Shown: positions 1 to 11,190 of the stretch, piece after piece
How positions within the stretch are numbered: the first letter of the stretch is position 1
Layout of the letters: every line of letters starts with the position of its first letter
NCBI GenBank assembly: GCA_000333855.2
Contig: CM007345.1
Span: forward strand, 797,527-861,526
Length of the DNA stretch: 64,000 bases
From: Endotrypanum monterogeii
Taxonomy: Eukaryota > Euglenozoa > Kinetoplastea > Trypanosomatida > Trypanosomatidae
Reading direction: 5' to 3'
The notes under the pieces: model-generated
Database searches by the model: none
The model's input: only the letters and a program-made list of their open reading frames with translations
Told to the model about the DNA's origin: nothing
Translations under genes and position numbers: made by a program

Positions 1-714
1 NNNNNNNNNNNNNNNNNNNNNNNNNNNNNNNNNNNNNNNNNNNNNNNNNNNNNNNNNNNNNNNNNNNNNNNNNNNNNNNNNNNNNNNNNNNNNNNNNNNN
101 NNNNNNNNNNNNNNNNNNNNNNNNNNNNNNNNNNNNNNNNNNNNNNNNNNNNNNNNNNNNNNNNNNNNNNNNNNNNNNNNNNNNNNNNNNNNNNNNNNNN
201 NNNNNNNNNNNNNNNNNNNNNNNNNNNNNNNNNNNNNNNNNNNNNNNNNNNNNNNNNNNNNNNNNNNNNNNNNNNNNNNNNNNNNNNNNNNNNNNNNNNN
301 NNNNNNNNNNNNNNNNNNNNNNNNNNNNNNNNNNNNNNNNNNNNNNNNNNNNNNNNNNNNNNNNNNNNNNNNNNNNNNNNNNNNNNNNNNNNNNNNNNNN
401 NNNNNNNNNNNNNNNNNNNNNNNNNNNNNNNNNNNNNNNNNNNNNNNNNNNNNNNNNNNNNNNNNNNNNNNNNNNNNNNNNNNNNNNNNNNNNNNNNNNN
501 NNNNNNNNNNNNNNNNNNNNNNNNNNNNNNNNNNNNNNNNNNNNNNNNNNNNNNNNNNNNNNNNNNNNNNNNNNNNNNNNNNNNNNNNNNNNNNNNNNNN
601 NNNNNNNNNNNNNNNNNNNNNNNNNNNNNNNNNNNNNNNNNNNNNNNNNNNNNNNNNNNNNNNNNNNNNNNNNNNNNNNNNNNNNNNNNNNNNNNNNNNN
701 NNNNNNNNNNNNNN
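1..714. other. Assembly gap (N run)
   Basis: All bases are N. The first called bases fall in a (TA)n tract, so the gap probably breaks in or next to a repeat. Nothing can be said of its content. Confidence 0.99.
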
Positions 715-718
715 TACA

Positions 719-751
<33 letters not shown>

Positions 752-1678
752 GTAGGTATGCGTGAGAAAGCGTTTTTTTTTTTTTTTTTGTGTGTGTGTA
801 TGTGTGTGGATGTGTGTGCGTCACGTAAGGAAATGTTTGGGTTTCAGTAAATGATGTAAAGGGAAGGGCAGGGGAGGAGAGGAGAGGAGAGGAGGTGAAT
901 GGGAAAGGCGTCAAGTGCGGTTGCAGTCGATCAACACTCAAGGATTACCCCATACACAGAGAAGGGTAGTTACGTGCATCGCAGCTTCACAGGTTGCGTA
1001 GTGCGCACCAGGGAAGGCTAGAAATACAAGGATGGCGGCTCGCTTGTGACTGCGGATTGGGTGTGTATACTGTGATATATATTTTCTTTTCTTTCTTTGA
1101 CATATAAAAGTGAAACAGGGAAATTAGAACAGATAACAAAGGCGCGGAAGGGTGGAGATGATAGATTTCTGAAGGGGGAGACGGAAACTAGGCTGCGCTG
1201 CTTAGCAGACAAGCGTGCGCGTCCACACTCAGTTCACGAATGCGAGTGTGTGTGTGTGTGTGGGGGGGGGGGGAGGGGTCATTTTTGCGAGCAAAAAGGT
1301 AACGAAGAACAAGGGCAGGAACCGCGAAACCCACTGTTGCCTCGGAACAAAAAAAAAACCTATTTCTCGCCTCTACTTTCCTCCCACGCACCTAGCCCTT
1401 TATTATTGCAACAAAAGAGGATCTCTTGCGCCCATGGGTATGTAGTACAGCCGCTGCTGAAGAAGTCGTAAAGAGCCGTACTACCCAAAGGCATGCGGCG
1501 ACTCACGAACCCTGCACTCTTCCCCCTCCCTCCCCCTGCATGTGTGTCCCTCTCCCTCCCATGTACTGTAACAGCTTCTGAACTCCCCTTCTGCGGTGAG
1601 CTCATGAAGTCCACTTCATTGATTTGATTTTCCTGGTTATGAAAAGGAACAACTTATCTCTTCAGTTTGCTTCGGAAT

Positions 1679-1711
<33 letters not shown>

Positions 1712-4373
1712 CGAAACGACTTTTTAAAAAACGTGAAAGGGAGTGGAGGGAAAGAGGCGCGGGAGGTGATGGCTTGGAAATTTTTGCACGCCACACGAGA
1801 GACAAATCACCATAGACAAACATCAATTTTAGATGCGTTGAAGAAAAAGTGGGGCAAGGCGCTGTAACAAGCCGGCGCGCGTGCATGCCCACATCCCAGA
1901 CTTGAAAAATGAAACCAAGAAACATACAAGCACAAAGAGGACTTTCGGTGATGAAAAAAAAAGAAAAGCACAAATGAGCGTGAAACACGTCGTCGAGCGA
2001 TGACATATGCCCAAGCACCTTCACGATAAAACTCATATTCCCACAAACACATACCTTATCCACGAGCACAAGGCAAGAGCGTTGAGATGGGTCTTTTTTG
2101 TTGTTGTTGTTTTGGATACATGAAAAGAGATGAGAAGAAGTGTGAAAGACCGTTGCCCCTCCCTTCGCTCACTCTCTTCCTCCCCCGTAGTGGCACACAT
2201 TTACACACCTAACGGAATCAGCCCCGAAGCAGTGATTCTGTTTGCCGTCATAGATGCGCAGGGACAGCCAAGAGTGCATGTGCTTAAGAACACACTGAGT
2301 TGTATCCGTGAATTAGGTGTATGCACTTGTTTGTGAGAAGACTGAGAGGAGAAGAAAAGTGGTTTTTTTTTTTTGCGGATACGTGCGACTGGTGAAATGC
2401 GTACCGGTAGGAGAAACTCCCCTTTTCATAAGTGGAAAACGGAGGCTGCTAGAGGAGGTGAGCGAAAACAGTCACCACGGCATGTTGCATGAAACGGAGT
2501 GGGATCATACACAGTCCCCCTCCCCCTCCCTTACTCCTTACCTCTCCAAGATCTGCGGCTCCCCCACGTAGCGTTGGCAGCGAAATAGAAGTTGCTGATA
2601 GAGGAAGACGAAAAAGAGGGTCAGTGACCAGCACAAAAAAAAAAAAAAAAGCATGGATGATCGCACACACATCACGGCTACAAGAAAAATGAAAGGCTAG
2701 CACACATCATAGCTATGCATATCACGACAGATGGAGCAGCAAAATATATCTTTCGGTTCGTCAACAGTCACAAATTGTATAGGATTGTATACTCGCATAC
2801 CTACACCTTTACACACACACACGCATATATATATATATATATATATATGTGTCTTGTGTGTATGTATGTATGTGTATATTGATAGTTGTATAGAGACAGT
2901 TGCGATTCTCGATTTGCTATAACACGTGACAGTACTCCATCACCCCCCTCCCCCAGCAAACATAGAGGGGGAGGGGGGAGCAGTGTCACTCAAGTAAATA
3001 TCCCCTCCCCCTCGCCTCCACTCCAAACTTCAGAAGCGTCTCTTGCGCCGTTGTAACAACAACGTATGTCCTCCAGCCCCAAGTATATAAACACATCACT
3101 TGATATGTCTTCGTTGAACCCTTGGCATGTGTTCGCCGCGGTTCAGTAGCAGGCAGTCTCAGACGGATAGCGGACGCACCTGCGCACACGCTCGCTTGCA
3201 CGCACGAGGGCGGGTAGGGAATTCCACTAGCGCAGACAAACCCAGGTGCACTGACGCGCAGAAACCAGACGCGAGAGTTAAGTGAACACACACACACACA
3301 GAGAGAGAGAGAGGATAGTGAAGGCATGAAATAGGGTAGAAGCAAGGGGATAGGGAAGAAACAAACAACGCTTTTCGAGTCCGATGACTTCTCTGGCATA
3401 CTGTGAAAAAGATGAAAGAAAGAGCGTACATGTACGACAGCCCTTCATCACTACAGGCTAACATAAGTAGGAAACAATGAGAAGGGGGGGGGGAAGGGAG
3501 GAGAGGCCGCAACTCCACTTCTCATTGTTTCCCAATCCCCTGTGGGGAAATGAACTCACCGATACCAACTGATGAAAAGAAAAAAAGGGAATGCATGAGG
3601 CACGGGAACAAAAGGCCCCATCGCCCTTAAAGGCAGACAGCCACCCGCTCCGAAGGGGAAAACAATCCCTGCCTTCGGGTATTCCCCTAAACGCCCCGCA
3701 AGATCCCTTCTCTCTGCCCTCCCATACTGTTCACGCTTCGATCTAACCTTCTTACAAAACACACTCGAACTTCCCGACCCCGCTACTCTCCTCTCATAGG
3801 CTCCACCCCTGTTGGAGTAAGCCCACCCCACTCTATTCGCAGGGGATAGCAACAAACAAACACACGTGTTCCCTCCTCAGCATTGTCGATGCTCCCTTTC
3901 AAATCCAACAAGCCCCCCCCGCATCTTCCCACCATCTCCCACCTTGGGCACGTACGTCCCTCTTTCGCGTGGAACTGTCCTCACTGGGGTGTTCGCCTTT
4001 TTAGCTCTTCGACATTTATACCCCCACCTGAAAGGAGAAAGTCACCAAAAATGTATTAATGAACCGCCTTCCAGCACCGCAGACAGCGGCGGTAACATGA
4101 AAAGAGAGAAGGGAGGGAGGGGAGAGGGGTGTGCCGCGAACCAACCGCCCCACCGCTCCTTTCCCCCTTCATACAAACACAAACAGCCAGGTCGGCGCAG
4201 AGGCAGAGCCTCACGCCAGGCGGTAAGAAGAAAGGGGGAATGGGGCGCTGTAGTCACTCCTTGCGGTCTGAAGACACACCCGCAACGCCCTCCACCCTCA
4301 GCGTCCCATCGATGCCCTGCGCGTCCGTGACTACATCGATGCCTGCTAAGGTGCCTCATCAGCGGCACTGTCC
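715..4373. other. Gene-free, microsatellite-rich stretch beyond the succinyl-CoA synthetase gene
   Basis: No open frame here looks like a real protein; those present are built from repeat translation. It contains (TA)n at 716-742 and 2825-2848, a T run near 773-788, GAGAG repeats near 870-893, a G run at 1261-1273, (CA)n at 1680-1709, and (CA)n followed by (GA)n near 3287-3313. It lies downstream of the minus-strand alpha-subunit gene, so its right end is probably that gene's 3' UTR. The rest is unexplained. Confidence 0.6.
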
Positions 4374-5273
4374 CTACTTCGCAGCGAAGAGCTCAGCCAT
4401 GTGCATGCCGAGCTGCGCCGGCGAGTCGGAGATGGTCACACCGGCGGCGCGCAGCGCTTCCTTCTTGCCCTTCGCAGTGCCCATCCCACCAGAGACCACG
4501 GCACCAGCGTGCCCCATGCGGCGGCCCGGCGGCGCAGTCGACCCGCTGATGAACGAGACGATTGGCTTCTTGATCGGACTGTTCTTAATAAAGTCTGCCG
4601 CCTCCTCTTCCGCTGTACCACCAATCTCACCGATCAGGATGATGCCCTCCGTCTCCGGGTCGCTCAGGAACAGCCTCAGGCAGTCCACCATGTTTGTCCC
4701 GTTGAACGGGTCGCCGCCAATGCCGACGCACAGCGACTGGCCCAGACCCACAGCCGTCGTCTGCGCCACCGCCTCGTACGTCAGCGTCCCGCTGCGCGAC
4801 ACAATGCCGATCTTGCCCTTCTGGTGGATGTGGCCAGGCATGATGCCGATCTTGCACTCCGCGGGCTTGATGATACCCGGGCAGTTGGGGCCGATCAGGC
4901 GCGTCTTGTTCTGCGACAGCAGCATCGACTTCACGCGCAGCATATCCCACTGCGGGATACCCTCCGTGATCACTACAACCAGCGGCAGCTCCGCGTCCAG
5001 AGCTTCCTCGATCGACGCAGCGCACGCAGGCGCGGGCACGTACAGCACCGACGCCGTCGCACCCGTCGCCTTCACTGCCTCCGCAGCCGTCGCGAACACA
5101 GGCACGCCCAACGCGGTTGTGCCCGCCTTCTTCGGGCTCACGCCACCAACCACCTTGGTCCCGTACGCGATCGCCTCCTTCGTGTGGAACGTGCCAGCCT
5201 TGCCGGTCATGCCCTGGACAATTACCTTTGTGTCCTTGTTCACCCAGCGGCGGATGGCGGAACGTGCGAACAT
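4374..5273 (-). CDS. Succinyl-CoA synthetase (ADP/GDP-forming), alpha subunit, mitochondrial
   Basis: 299 residues starting at an ATG. The alpha subunit of succinyl-CoA ligase works with a beta subunit to interconvert succinyl-CoA and succinate with substrate-level phosphorylation. In trypanosomatid mitochondria it also serves the acetate:succinate CoA-transferase cycle. The N-terminal CoA-binding Rossmann region contains [12 protein letters not shown] at about residues 19-30. GPNCPG is at 128-133 and the phosphohistidine motif [10 protein letters not shown] has the active His at residue 255. The first residues ([10 protein letters not shown]) are short, basic and fit a mitochondrial presequence. 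The length matches the family. It is the leftmost recognised gene of the leftward array. On the minus strand a possible splice acceptor AG lies at 5311-5312. GC is high compared with the flanking DNA, which produces long shadow frames on the other strand. Confidence 0.97.
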   Translation of the reverse strand: MFARSAIRRWVNKDTKVIVQGMTGKAGTFHTKEAIAYGTKVVGGVSPKKAGTTALGVPVFATAAEAVKATGATASVLYVPAPACAASIEEALDAELPLVVVITEGIPQWDMLRVKSMLLSQNKTRLIGPNCPGIIKPAECKIGIMPGHIHQKGKIGIVSRSGTLTYEAVAQTTAVGLGQSLCVGIGGDPFNGTNMVDCLRLFLSDPETEGIILIGEIGGTAEEEAADFIKNSPIKKPIVSFISGSTAPPGRRMGHAGAVVSGGMGTAKGKKEALRAAGVTISDSPAQLGMHMAELFAAK

Positions 5274-6713
5274 CTTGTATTAGAAAACGGTGAACGGTCG
5301 ATGCGGAAAACTGAAATAAATATCAAATTGTAAACAACGCGTTGCGAGGTTTTTACGTAAATGAGAGCCTAACAAATTCAACACAGCATCCTTCAGGGCG
5401 ATGTCATACGGAGGTCGAACAAAGCAGTCCGTGAAGTAGCGCGTTTGTGAAGAGTGGGAAGAAAGAGAAAACAGTAACAGTTGCGCAATATTTACAATCA
5501 AGCTAATGCGGCACAGAGGGAAGGTCCGAAATCACCTTTAGCAAGATTATTTAGAAGGCAGAAGCTAGACGATACCCACAAAATGGTACCCATTTCTCCT
5601 CAGCGCATGATACACTAATGCCGGTCGCCTTCTTTTCTTTTCAACAAAACTTGAGCCGCCTCCCGTGGTGGTGAAAGAGAGGGAAAAAAGAAAGAAAGCA
5701 CCGTCTGCGGGTCCGCTGCGTTTTATTTGACTGTTCTCATCAAACATAATGAGGTCCGTGACATGGAGATACCACGTCCACATCAAAAAAACTGATGGAA
5801 AGACCTTTGAAAAATGTGCCGTAGAAGCTGTAAAACGGCACAAACACCTTCAACGCTCCCCAAGCACAGTAACGTATGAAAAAAAAAGTAAAACTTATTG
5901 TATATGTGCCTAGCTGTATGGACGCCCATCTGACTGCCATAGGCCTCTCGCGTGGTGCGATGCAGCGCCTCACACGCGGTGCAGCCATGCTCGCCCACGT
6001 CATATCAGGAGTGCCCCTCGCGTCGTGGGTCACCTCAGGGCCACGCCCGTCGTCCTGATCGTCACGCGATGCAAGCCTTGAGGCGGCGCTGGCTCTCCCA
6101 GCAGTGCACCATGCGGTGAATACTCTGGTGGCCCCAAGACACTGCTCCTTCCACGGATGGTAGAGACGCCTAAGCTGCCGCTTGTACTTCCCAGCACAGC
6201 GACGCCAAGGGAAGCGCAGCCGGCATCAGAAGCGAGAGATCGCCTCTGCCACCCTACGCTGTGCGTACCTGGTCCTGCAAACCACCAGAGGGAGCCAAGG
6301 ATAGGCCGAAAAAATAAAGCTTGCTTCCACTGTAGAGAATAGTCGTGAAGAGCAGATACCGCAATAACATTTATATATATATATATATATTGTGGGCACC
6401 TAAAATGGCGGCATCGCTGAGTTCAGAAAGAGAATACTATGCAACTAGTCGGTCGATGGCTGGTCGCGTGCGAGCATTGGCCGCTGATGGCACTTCGGCG
6501 ACCTGTCTACAATAACCGGGTTCCACATACGGCGAATTGCAGAAAGGGACTGTGGAGGCGGTAATGACGGTTCTCGCCCTGGAATGTAGACGGTCTTCTG
6601 TAACCTCGACTGTTTTTTTTTTTATCCAGGTGCACCTCTTTGTTCTCGATGTCGGTATAGCAGCTGTGAAAAAAATGTTTTTAAGCGAAAAGATAACCAA
6701 AAGCGTCAAAATA
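5274..6713. other. Intergenic region with a dispersed repeat copy
   Basis: Between the succinyl-CoA synthetase gene and the broken BRO1-like ORF. It holds the truncated repeat copy at 5897-6302 and a (TA)n tract near 6371-6390. No gene is supported; the open frames crossing the repeat recur wherever the repeat occurs. Confidence 0.6.
5897..6302 (-). repeat. Dispersed SIDER-like repeat, copy 1 (truncated, about 406 bp)
   Basis: Nearly identical to the copies at 32143-32600 and 39434-39891, with scattered single-base differences. In plus-strand reading it begins ATTGTATATGTGCCTAGC and stops at GGGAGCCAAGGAT, where the other two copies continue for about 55 bp more. If the copy at 39434-39891 is read as the sense strand, the missing part is the 5' end, the usual truncation of a retroposon. 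Assignment to the Leishmania SIDER family is inference from size, dispersal, degeneracy and intergenic location. Confidence 0.8.
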
Positions 6714-7682
6714 TTACTCGAGGGTATACTTCTTTAATGTGTTGACGTGTTTTACTCCCCGCTCCAAGCCCGTGACCCCAGCGGCCTGATTTGTATTTTT
6801 TATTAATGTAAGGCAGCGTGCTGGTAAGCGAGCACACGAAAAATCCTGCCTTTCATGTCTATCAGCCTCGATATCTCTGAGAAGCACAGATTGTAGTGTT
6901 ATGATGTGCAAAACGTTATCGAGCACCTGGTACATTATATACAGTTCATTACTGAGGACAGAAGTGGTTACCCTGCATTCTTTGAGATGAACTTTCAAGG
7001 ACCTCCACATGCCGATTTGCTGAGCTTGAGCGCGTGCGAGTTTTTCACATGTCGTAATTGCCTTGTTCACTATGAAAGGAAGAGACACCGTTGCGGCACC
7101 AATCTTCCGTTTCGTCATGTTTACAAGAATGCATGTACGAAGGTGAAGACACACAGAAGCCTTCAGTAGGATACGGTAAGCATCTATTTCACTCCCAGAA
7201 AGTTTTCTAGTTACAGGATCAACAGACAACTGAGAGCGAGCGATATTCATCAGAATGACACCAATGTTGTAGTACATTTGGAAAATCCCATATCGATAGT
7301 CGCCAAGCGTTAGATCCAAAGTGCCTGCAATCGACGATTCCCAGTAGTAGAGCTGGAGAGTGGGAAACTGTGGTGCTTTGGAAATCACAGTGTCAAAGCG
7401 CGATACGTATGCATCAAGAAAATCAATAGGAAGTTTCAAAAACTTCTCGCAGTCAACAGTTGAGCCCACCTCCACATCTAGTGAAGCACTTTTTGAGTCG
7501 AGGCGCTATTGAATATCCATAAAGAAGCGGATACGGGCTTCCCGCTTTACGGCCAGGTCACTTTCGACAAAAAAGGAGAGACTCACTTCTCCATTCGGGC
7601 ATACATCAGAATTCTTCGTTACTAGTACCGGAATGATTGAAAGAAAGAAAATGAGCGGGGAATCGTAGAGCATTTTAGCCAT
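6714..7682 (-). pseudogene. BRO1-domain-like protein, interrupted by one in-frame TAG
   Basis: From the ATG at 7682 the frame reads 58 residues (MAKMLYDSP...) to a TAG at 7506-7508. The same frame then continues open for another 263 residues to 6714, with no frameshift. The downstream part looks like the core of a BRO1 domain (ALIX/Bro1 family, ESCRT-associated). It has a tyrosine/tryptophan segment YYWESS, then YNIGVILMNIA, which fits the conserved BRO1 helix where a small-residue LFNIGAL-type motif sits, and later LARAQAQQ, like the family's LAQAQE motif. BRO1 domains are 350-400 residues, so the piece is nearly a whole domain. No good ATG follows the TAG early enough to keep the domain. 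Options are a recent pseudogene, a sequence error at one base, or readthrough. The BRO1 call is by motif only. Surrounding DNA is visibly AT-richer than the gene-dense right side. Confidence 0.55.
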
Positions 7683-7691
7683 CTGGTACAA

Positions 7692-8190
7692 AAAGGAATG
7701 TTATTTGTAAAAGGGTTTTCATTTTGGAGTAGATGAAAGGTATAACCGTTTTTCACTCTTTCTCCCAGTCACAGCGATAGTAGAAAGATGAGATACAAGA
7801 ATGTGCCGATATGTATCTGCTTATGTACCTTTTTGCCAATAAACAGGAGAAAATTTGGAAAAACCTTTTTAGAAGACATTGTGTTAGATCTGCTCGCAGG
7901 AGAAAGAGTCAGCCCTCCAAGAGAAAAAATACAAATACTGGTCAGGGAAATCCTGTGGAACTACACAGAAACCTAGTGCTATGCGGGGAAAGTTCGCTGG
8001 TCACAAAGATTGTCGAAAACATTGACGTCTTTTTTTCTCCGAGAAACAGAAGGTGTTCTCAGCTACTACACCAAATTCTTTTGCGGGTGGTGGAAAACAC
8101 AGCCAACAGTAAAAAAAAAAAGCAGATGGTCTACCTTAAATCAGCACTATGTGTTCTACTCCTGAAGGGATTAGGAGGGAATACGTTACT
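7692..8190. other. AT-rich spacer between minus-strand genes
   Basis: About 500 bp of AT-rich sequence with short plus-strand open frames that show no domain or composition bias expected of a gene. It probably holds the 3' UTR of the coiled-coil gene and the splice region of the BRO1-like ORF. Confidence 0.5.
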
Positions 8191-8946
8191 TTATCCATCC
8201 AGAGCGCGCCGGCATTCATCCAGGAGTTCAGTGAGATCGTTAAGAGAGCTGCTTGGCGTTTCTTGCAGCTCGCTAGCATTTGGTACCGCCATTGTCGGTG
8301 CAACTCGCTTTACTCCACCCGACAACTTGGACAGCACTTCTCTTTTGCGGGATGCTGCAAGCAGACACACAAGCTCGCTGCAGCGAAGAGACATTACTTC
8401 GGTGCGCATATCGTATTCGTAACGCATCAAACAATTTCGAGATGAAATTTCTTCTTTTTCTATGATTTGCAGACTGCGTTTATTTCGTAACATGTGCCAA
8501 CTCTCTTCCATGAAGTTTGCCTTTGCCTCCAGCCTGCTCAGTTGTGGGAAAAGTCTGTCTAATTGAGCTAATGACCGTTGAAGTGCAAGAAGCCTATCCT
8601 CCAATATGATGTTGGTACATACAACTGTGCTCACGACCGAGCGAAGAGGGTCTAGCTGGAGGCCTCCCTTCTCCGTCAGGGTGCAGGCTACGCGTTGCTG
8701 TGGAGAATGTTGCACGCCTTGAGATACTGTGAGGGGGCTTTTTTGTACCCCAGCGTTCACACATGTAGAGCTGCTTGTCTGTGTCGCTCCATTTGCTCGC
8801 AGTACAGGAACACTTACATGGGCTGAGGATGTGTTTAAAATGGATGCCTGACAAAGTGTTCCTGTATAATCGTTTCGTATACCGAGACGCCTGAGTGTTC
8901 GGTCAATTTCACTGATGGTTGCAGTGGTGTGCTGATCTATATCCAT
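8191..8946 (-). CDS. Hypothetical protein, alpha-helical C-terminal half
   Basis: 251 residues from the ATG at 8946 (MDIDQHTTATISEIDRTLR). The frame is open a further 18 codons upstream, but that part is hydrophobic with no strong reason to include it, and an AG after a T-rich run lies just before the chosen ATG. The first 100 residues are Ser/Thr/Val-rich and probably disordered. Residues about 110-200 contain helical, Leu-rich segments (for example LALQRSLAQLDRLFPQLSRLEAKANFMEE) compatible with a coiled coil. No family is recognised. It lies between the BRO1-like ORF and the mitochondrial-type gene in the leftward array. Confidence 0.65.
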   Translation of the reverse strand: MDIDQHTTATISEIDRTLRRLGIRNDYTGTLCQASILNTSSAHVSVPVLRANGATQTSSSTCVNAGVQKSPLTVSQGVQHSPQQRVACTLTEKGGLQLDPLRSVVSTVVCTNIILEDRLLALQRSLAQLDRLFPQLSRLEAKANFMEESWHMLRNKRSLQIIEKEEISSRNCLMRYEYDMRTEVMSLRCSELVCLLAASRKREVLSKLSGGVKRVAPTMAVPNASELQETPSSSLNDLTELLDECRRALDG

Positions 8947-9338
8947 TGAAAAGCCTTTGCGAAAAGGAGGTACTATCAACACGAGATAAAATATGATCAA
9001 GAGACAACAGGAGCAAGGCTAGCCTAGAAATGTGGTTGTTGACTACACAGCAACGTGCTTTTTTTTTTCGACAAATTGAATATTATACTGCTGTATATTC
9101 TTTCTTTGGTGAGGTCGCAAATCTTACGATTATCGTGGTCCTTGAACATTACCACTGATATCCTTGTAGGGAAAGAAATCGTGCAACGCTCTAGATATTT
9201 CCGTACCACTTTCATTCGAACTTCATGAGAGACTATTTTGATCCATATTTGAAAACCGAGACAAACACAAACACAAACGCAAAAACGCGATTTTTTCCCC
9301 GTCACCAATTCCACGAGATACTTTCGGCAGTGACAATA

Positions 9339-10049
9339 TCAAGATGACTGCTTCATCCCACTATAGTCATTCTTTCCGTGGTACCCTTTCGGTTTTGCCT
9401 CATAGCGCGGAGACAAATTTGGAAGTGGCTGCATCGCCATCTCCTTGTAGGGGCTCTTTAGCAGCACCTCGTCCGTCATCTCATCTACGTTCCAATCCTT
9501 GGGACTCTCCCCTTCTGTATGTAGCAAGTGATCGTTTTCCTCGATAGCGTCAATACGAGAATATTCATTGATACAGTAATCAGCAAGTGTTTTCAGCTCA
9601 TCCAAATCCTTGCCATCGATGCTCAGCTTGAACGAAGAGGTGCACAAATAAGGCGATTGGTTCTCGATTCTCACCTGTTGCATGAGCTCAGCGACAGTTG
9701 CATCGCGCTGAGCCATCACTTGAACGACCTGCATCCGTTGCTCCCAGCCACTGGTAACCCAGATAAACGTCTTGAAACGAACGCGCAAGGGCACGAGGTG
9801 TTCCACTTGCGGATCGTCGACGACGGCGCGCCAGTAGTGTCGCTCGTTTTCATGTAAAATAGTCTCTGCACTTCCCATGTAAAATCGAGTATCCCCAGGA
9901 GTTGCAGCTCGAATAGAACCAGGGTAAGTTTTGGACTCTGTGAAGCGTCGGTGCGACTCGTAGGCCTCTTGTTCGTACTGCGCCAGCTTTCTCGCACTTA
10001 GGAGCGATGCAGCTGTGGGGCGGAGGGAAAGAGCGACACTACGTCTCAT
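9339..10049 (-). CDS. Probable mitochondrial protein of unknown function
   Basis: 236 residues from an ATG. The N-terminus (MRRSVALSLRPTAASLLSARK) is rich in Arg, Ser, Ala and Leu and lacks acidic residues, a typical mitochondrial presequence. The middle (residues about 85-165) alternates strand-like and helix-like segments: RFKTFIWVTSGW, then a helix around ATVAELMQQVRIE, then SFKLSIDGKDLDEL. This could be a small ubiquitin-like alpha/beta fold, but I cannot name the family. The C-terminus is Pro/Lys/Tyr-rich (PRYEAKPKGYHGKNDYSG), a style common in respiratory-complex accessory subunits. It is the first gene left of the divergent strand-switch region and so opens the leftward transcription unit. 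Confidence 0.75.
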   Translation of the reverse strand: MRRSVALSLRPTAASLLSARKLAQYEQEAYESHRRFTESKTYPGSIRAATPGDTRFYMGSAETILHENERHYWRAVVDDPQVEHLVPLRVRFKTFIWVTSGWEQRMQVVQVMAQRDATVAELMQQVRIENQSPYLCTSSFKLSIDGKDLDELKTLADYCINEYSRIDAIEENDHLLHTEGESPKDWNVDEMTDEVLLKSPYKEMAMQPLPNLSPRYEAKPKGYHGKNDYSGMKQSS

Positions 10050-11190
10050 GGTCTCCTTACAGATAAAAGCAACTCTACTGATGTGCTTTGCTTATATGCA
10101 GCAAGCTCAAAGGTATAAACACAACGGAGATCCATCGAGTATGAATAGAGTCAGTAGAAACAGTACGTCTCAGGTGCAAGGAAGCACGACATTTGGTTAT
10201 TCAGGGTGTACGAAACACCAGAGTTCTCAATGTTGAACGTTATTTTCGCACACAGCTGCGAGTGAGCCCTGGCTCAATCACAAGGAGGGGGGTTGTAAGA
10301 GCGCAGCTTATCCTTTTAGTGGTGTTTGAAACTCATATTATTATTAAGACCATATTTCTTTCCTCACGTTGTTTTGATACAGGCGAGAAATTGAACAAGT
10401 TATTCTTTTTCTTGCGTTGCGAGCAGTGCAGCCGGCCGTGAAGGCAAGGAGCCCGATCAAGGGGGTTTCATCAGCCATCTAAAACTTAAAGGGTTTCAAG
10501 TTGAAGTGCGGTAAAGGATATGGTGGGAAATGATGAGTTACAAAAGGTGTTGATTTTACACCTCAGTTCTCAACTGAGATTGATGGTATCTGAGTCTGTC
10601 GGCGAAGCGACACTTCCTGTCGTGGGATATTGGCGATACACGCGACGCTCAACGAAGGTCAAACATAGCTTGGTAGTCGGGGGGGGGGGGGGGAGGAGAG
10701 GACGAAAGTGGTCGCCGTAAAAAATGTTTGAGGATGGTAGGCTGTGGAATAACGAGCAAAGGCAAAAAGTGCCTTCTAACAACTGATCTTTTCCATGTCA
10801 TATTCAAGAATCGATTGAAGAGGAGCGTTGCTGAGATTTTGACCAGAAGCACACTGATCCCAAGGGTCCTGAACTGCCATGCCAGCACATCGTACACATG
10901 ATGAATTACTTTCAAAGATACTTTCTGGCTTAAGTGAACAACGTGTAACTGGGATGAGTTCTTTCGACTCCTCTAGTGGTGCGTCAGCTGATTTTGTAAA
11001 GACAAAATGATTTCTGCACTTCTTCCCCCACGACTCATTTTTCACGTGAGGGAGCTGCGCAACTATGAGCTGCCACCGATGCCTTGTTTTTTCTATGACC
11101 GATCACTCCTCATCACTGTCACCCTCTTCTTTGCACCGAAACACTGTATCGTAAGTGGGAAATTCAAGTGAGTTTCACATTCCAAAAGCC
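10050..11190. promoter_or_regulatory. Divergent strand-switch region, probable bidirectional RNA polymerase II start zone
   Basis: All genes to the left are on the minus strand and all genes to the right on the plus strand, so transcription must diverge here. In trypanosomatids such regions are where RNA polymerase II initiates, marked by variant histones and often G runs. A 15-base G run is at 10679-10693, followed by GA-rich DNA. A minus-strand open stretch at about 10776-11106 has no usable ATG. The right edge carries the pyrimidine tract and AG that serve the Clp1-like gene. Confidence 0.75.
11103..11155 (+). promoter_or_regulatory. Trans-splice acceptor of the Clp1-like gene
   Basis: A pyrimidine-rich tract at about 11103-11137 is followed by the first AG at 11154-11155. 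Splicing there removes the upstream GTG-initiated extension and leaves a 35-base leader before the ATG at 11191. Confidence 0.55.

Noticed and set aside
4129..5333. Long plus-strand frames across the succinyl-CoA synthetase gene
   Set aside because: They are mirror frames of a GC-rich gene whose minus-strand protein is clearly conserved; the plus-strand products are low-complexity and match nothing.
9024..9314. Minus-strand 96-codon frame
   Set aside because: It starts at a GTG, begins with translated (CA)n (CVCVCV) and has no family resemblance; it lies in the spacer between two better-supported genes.
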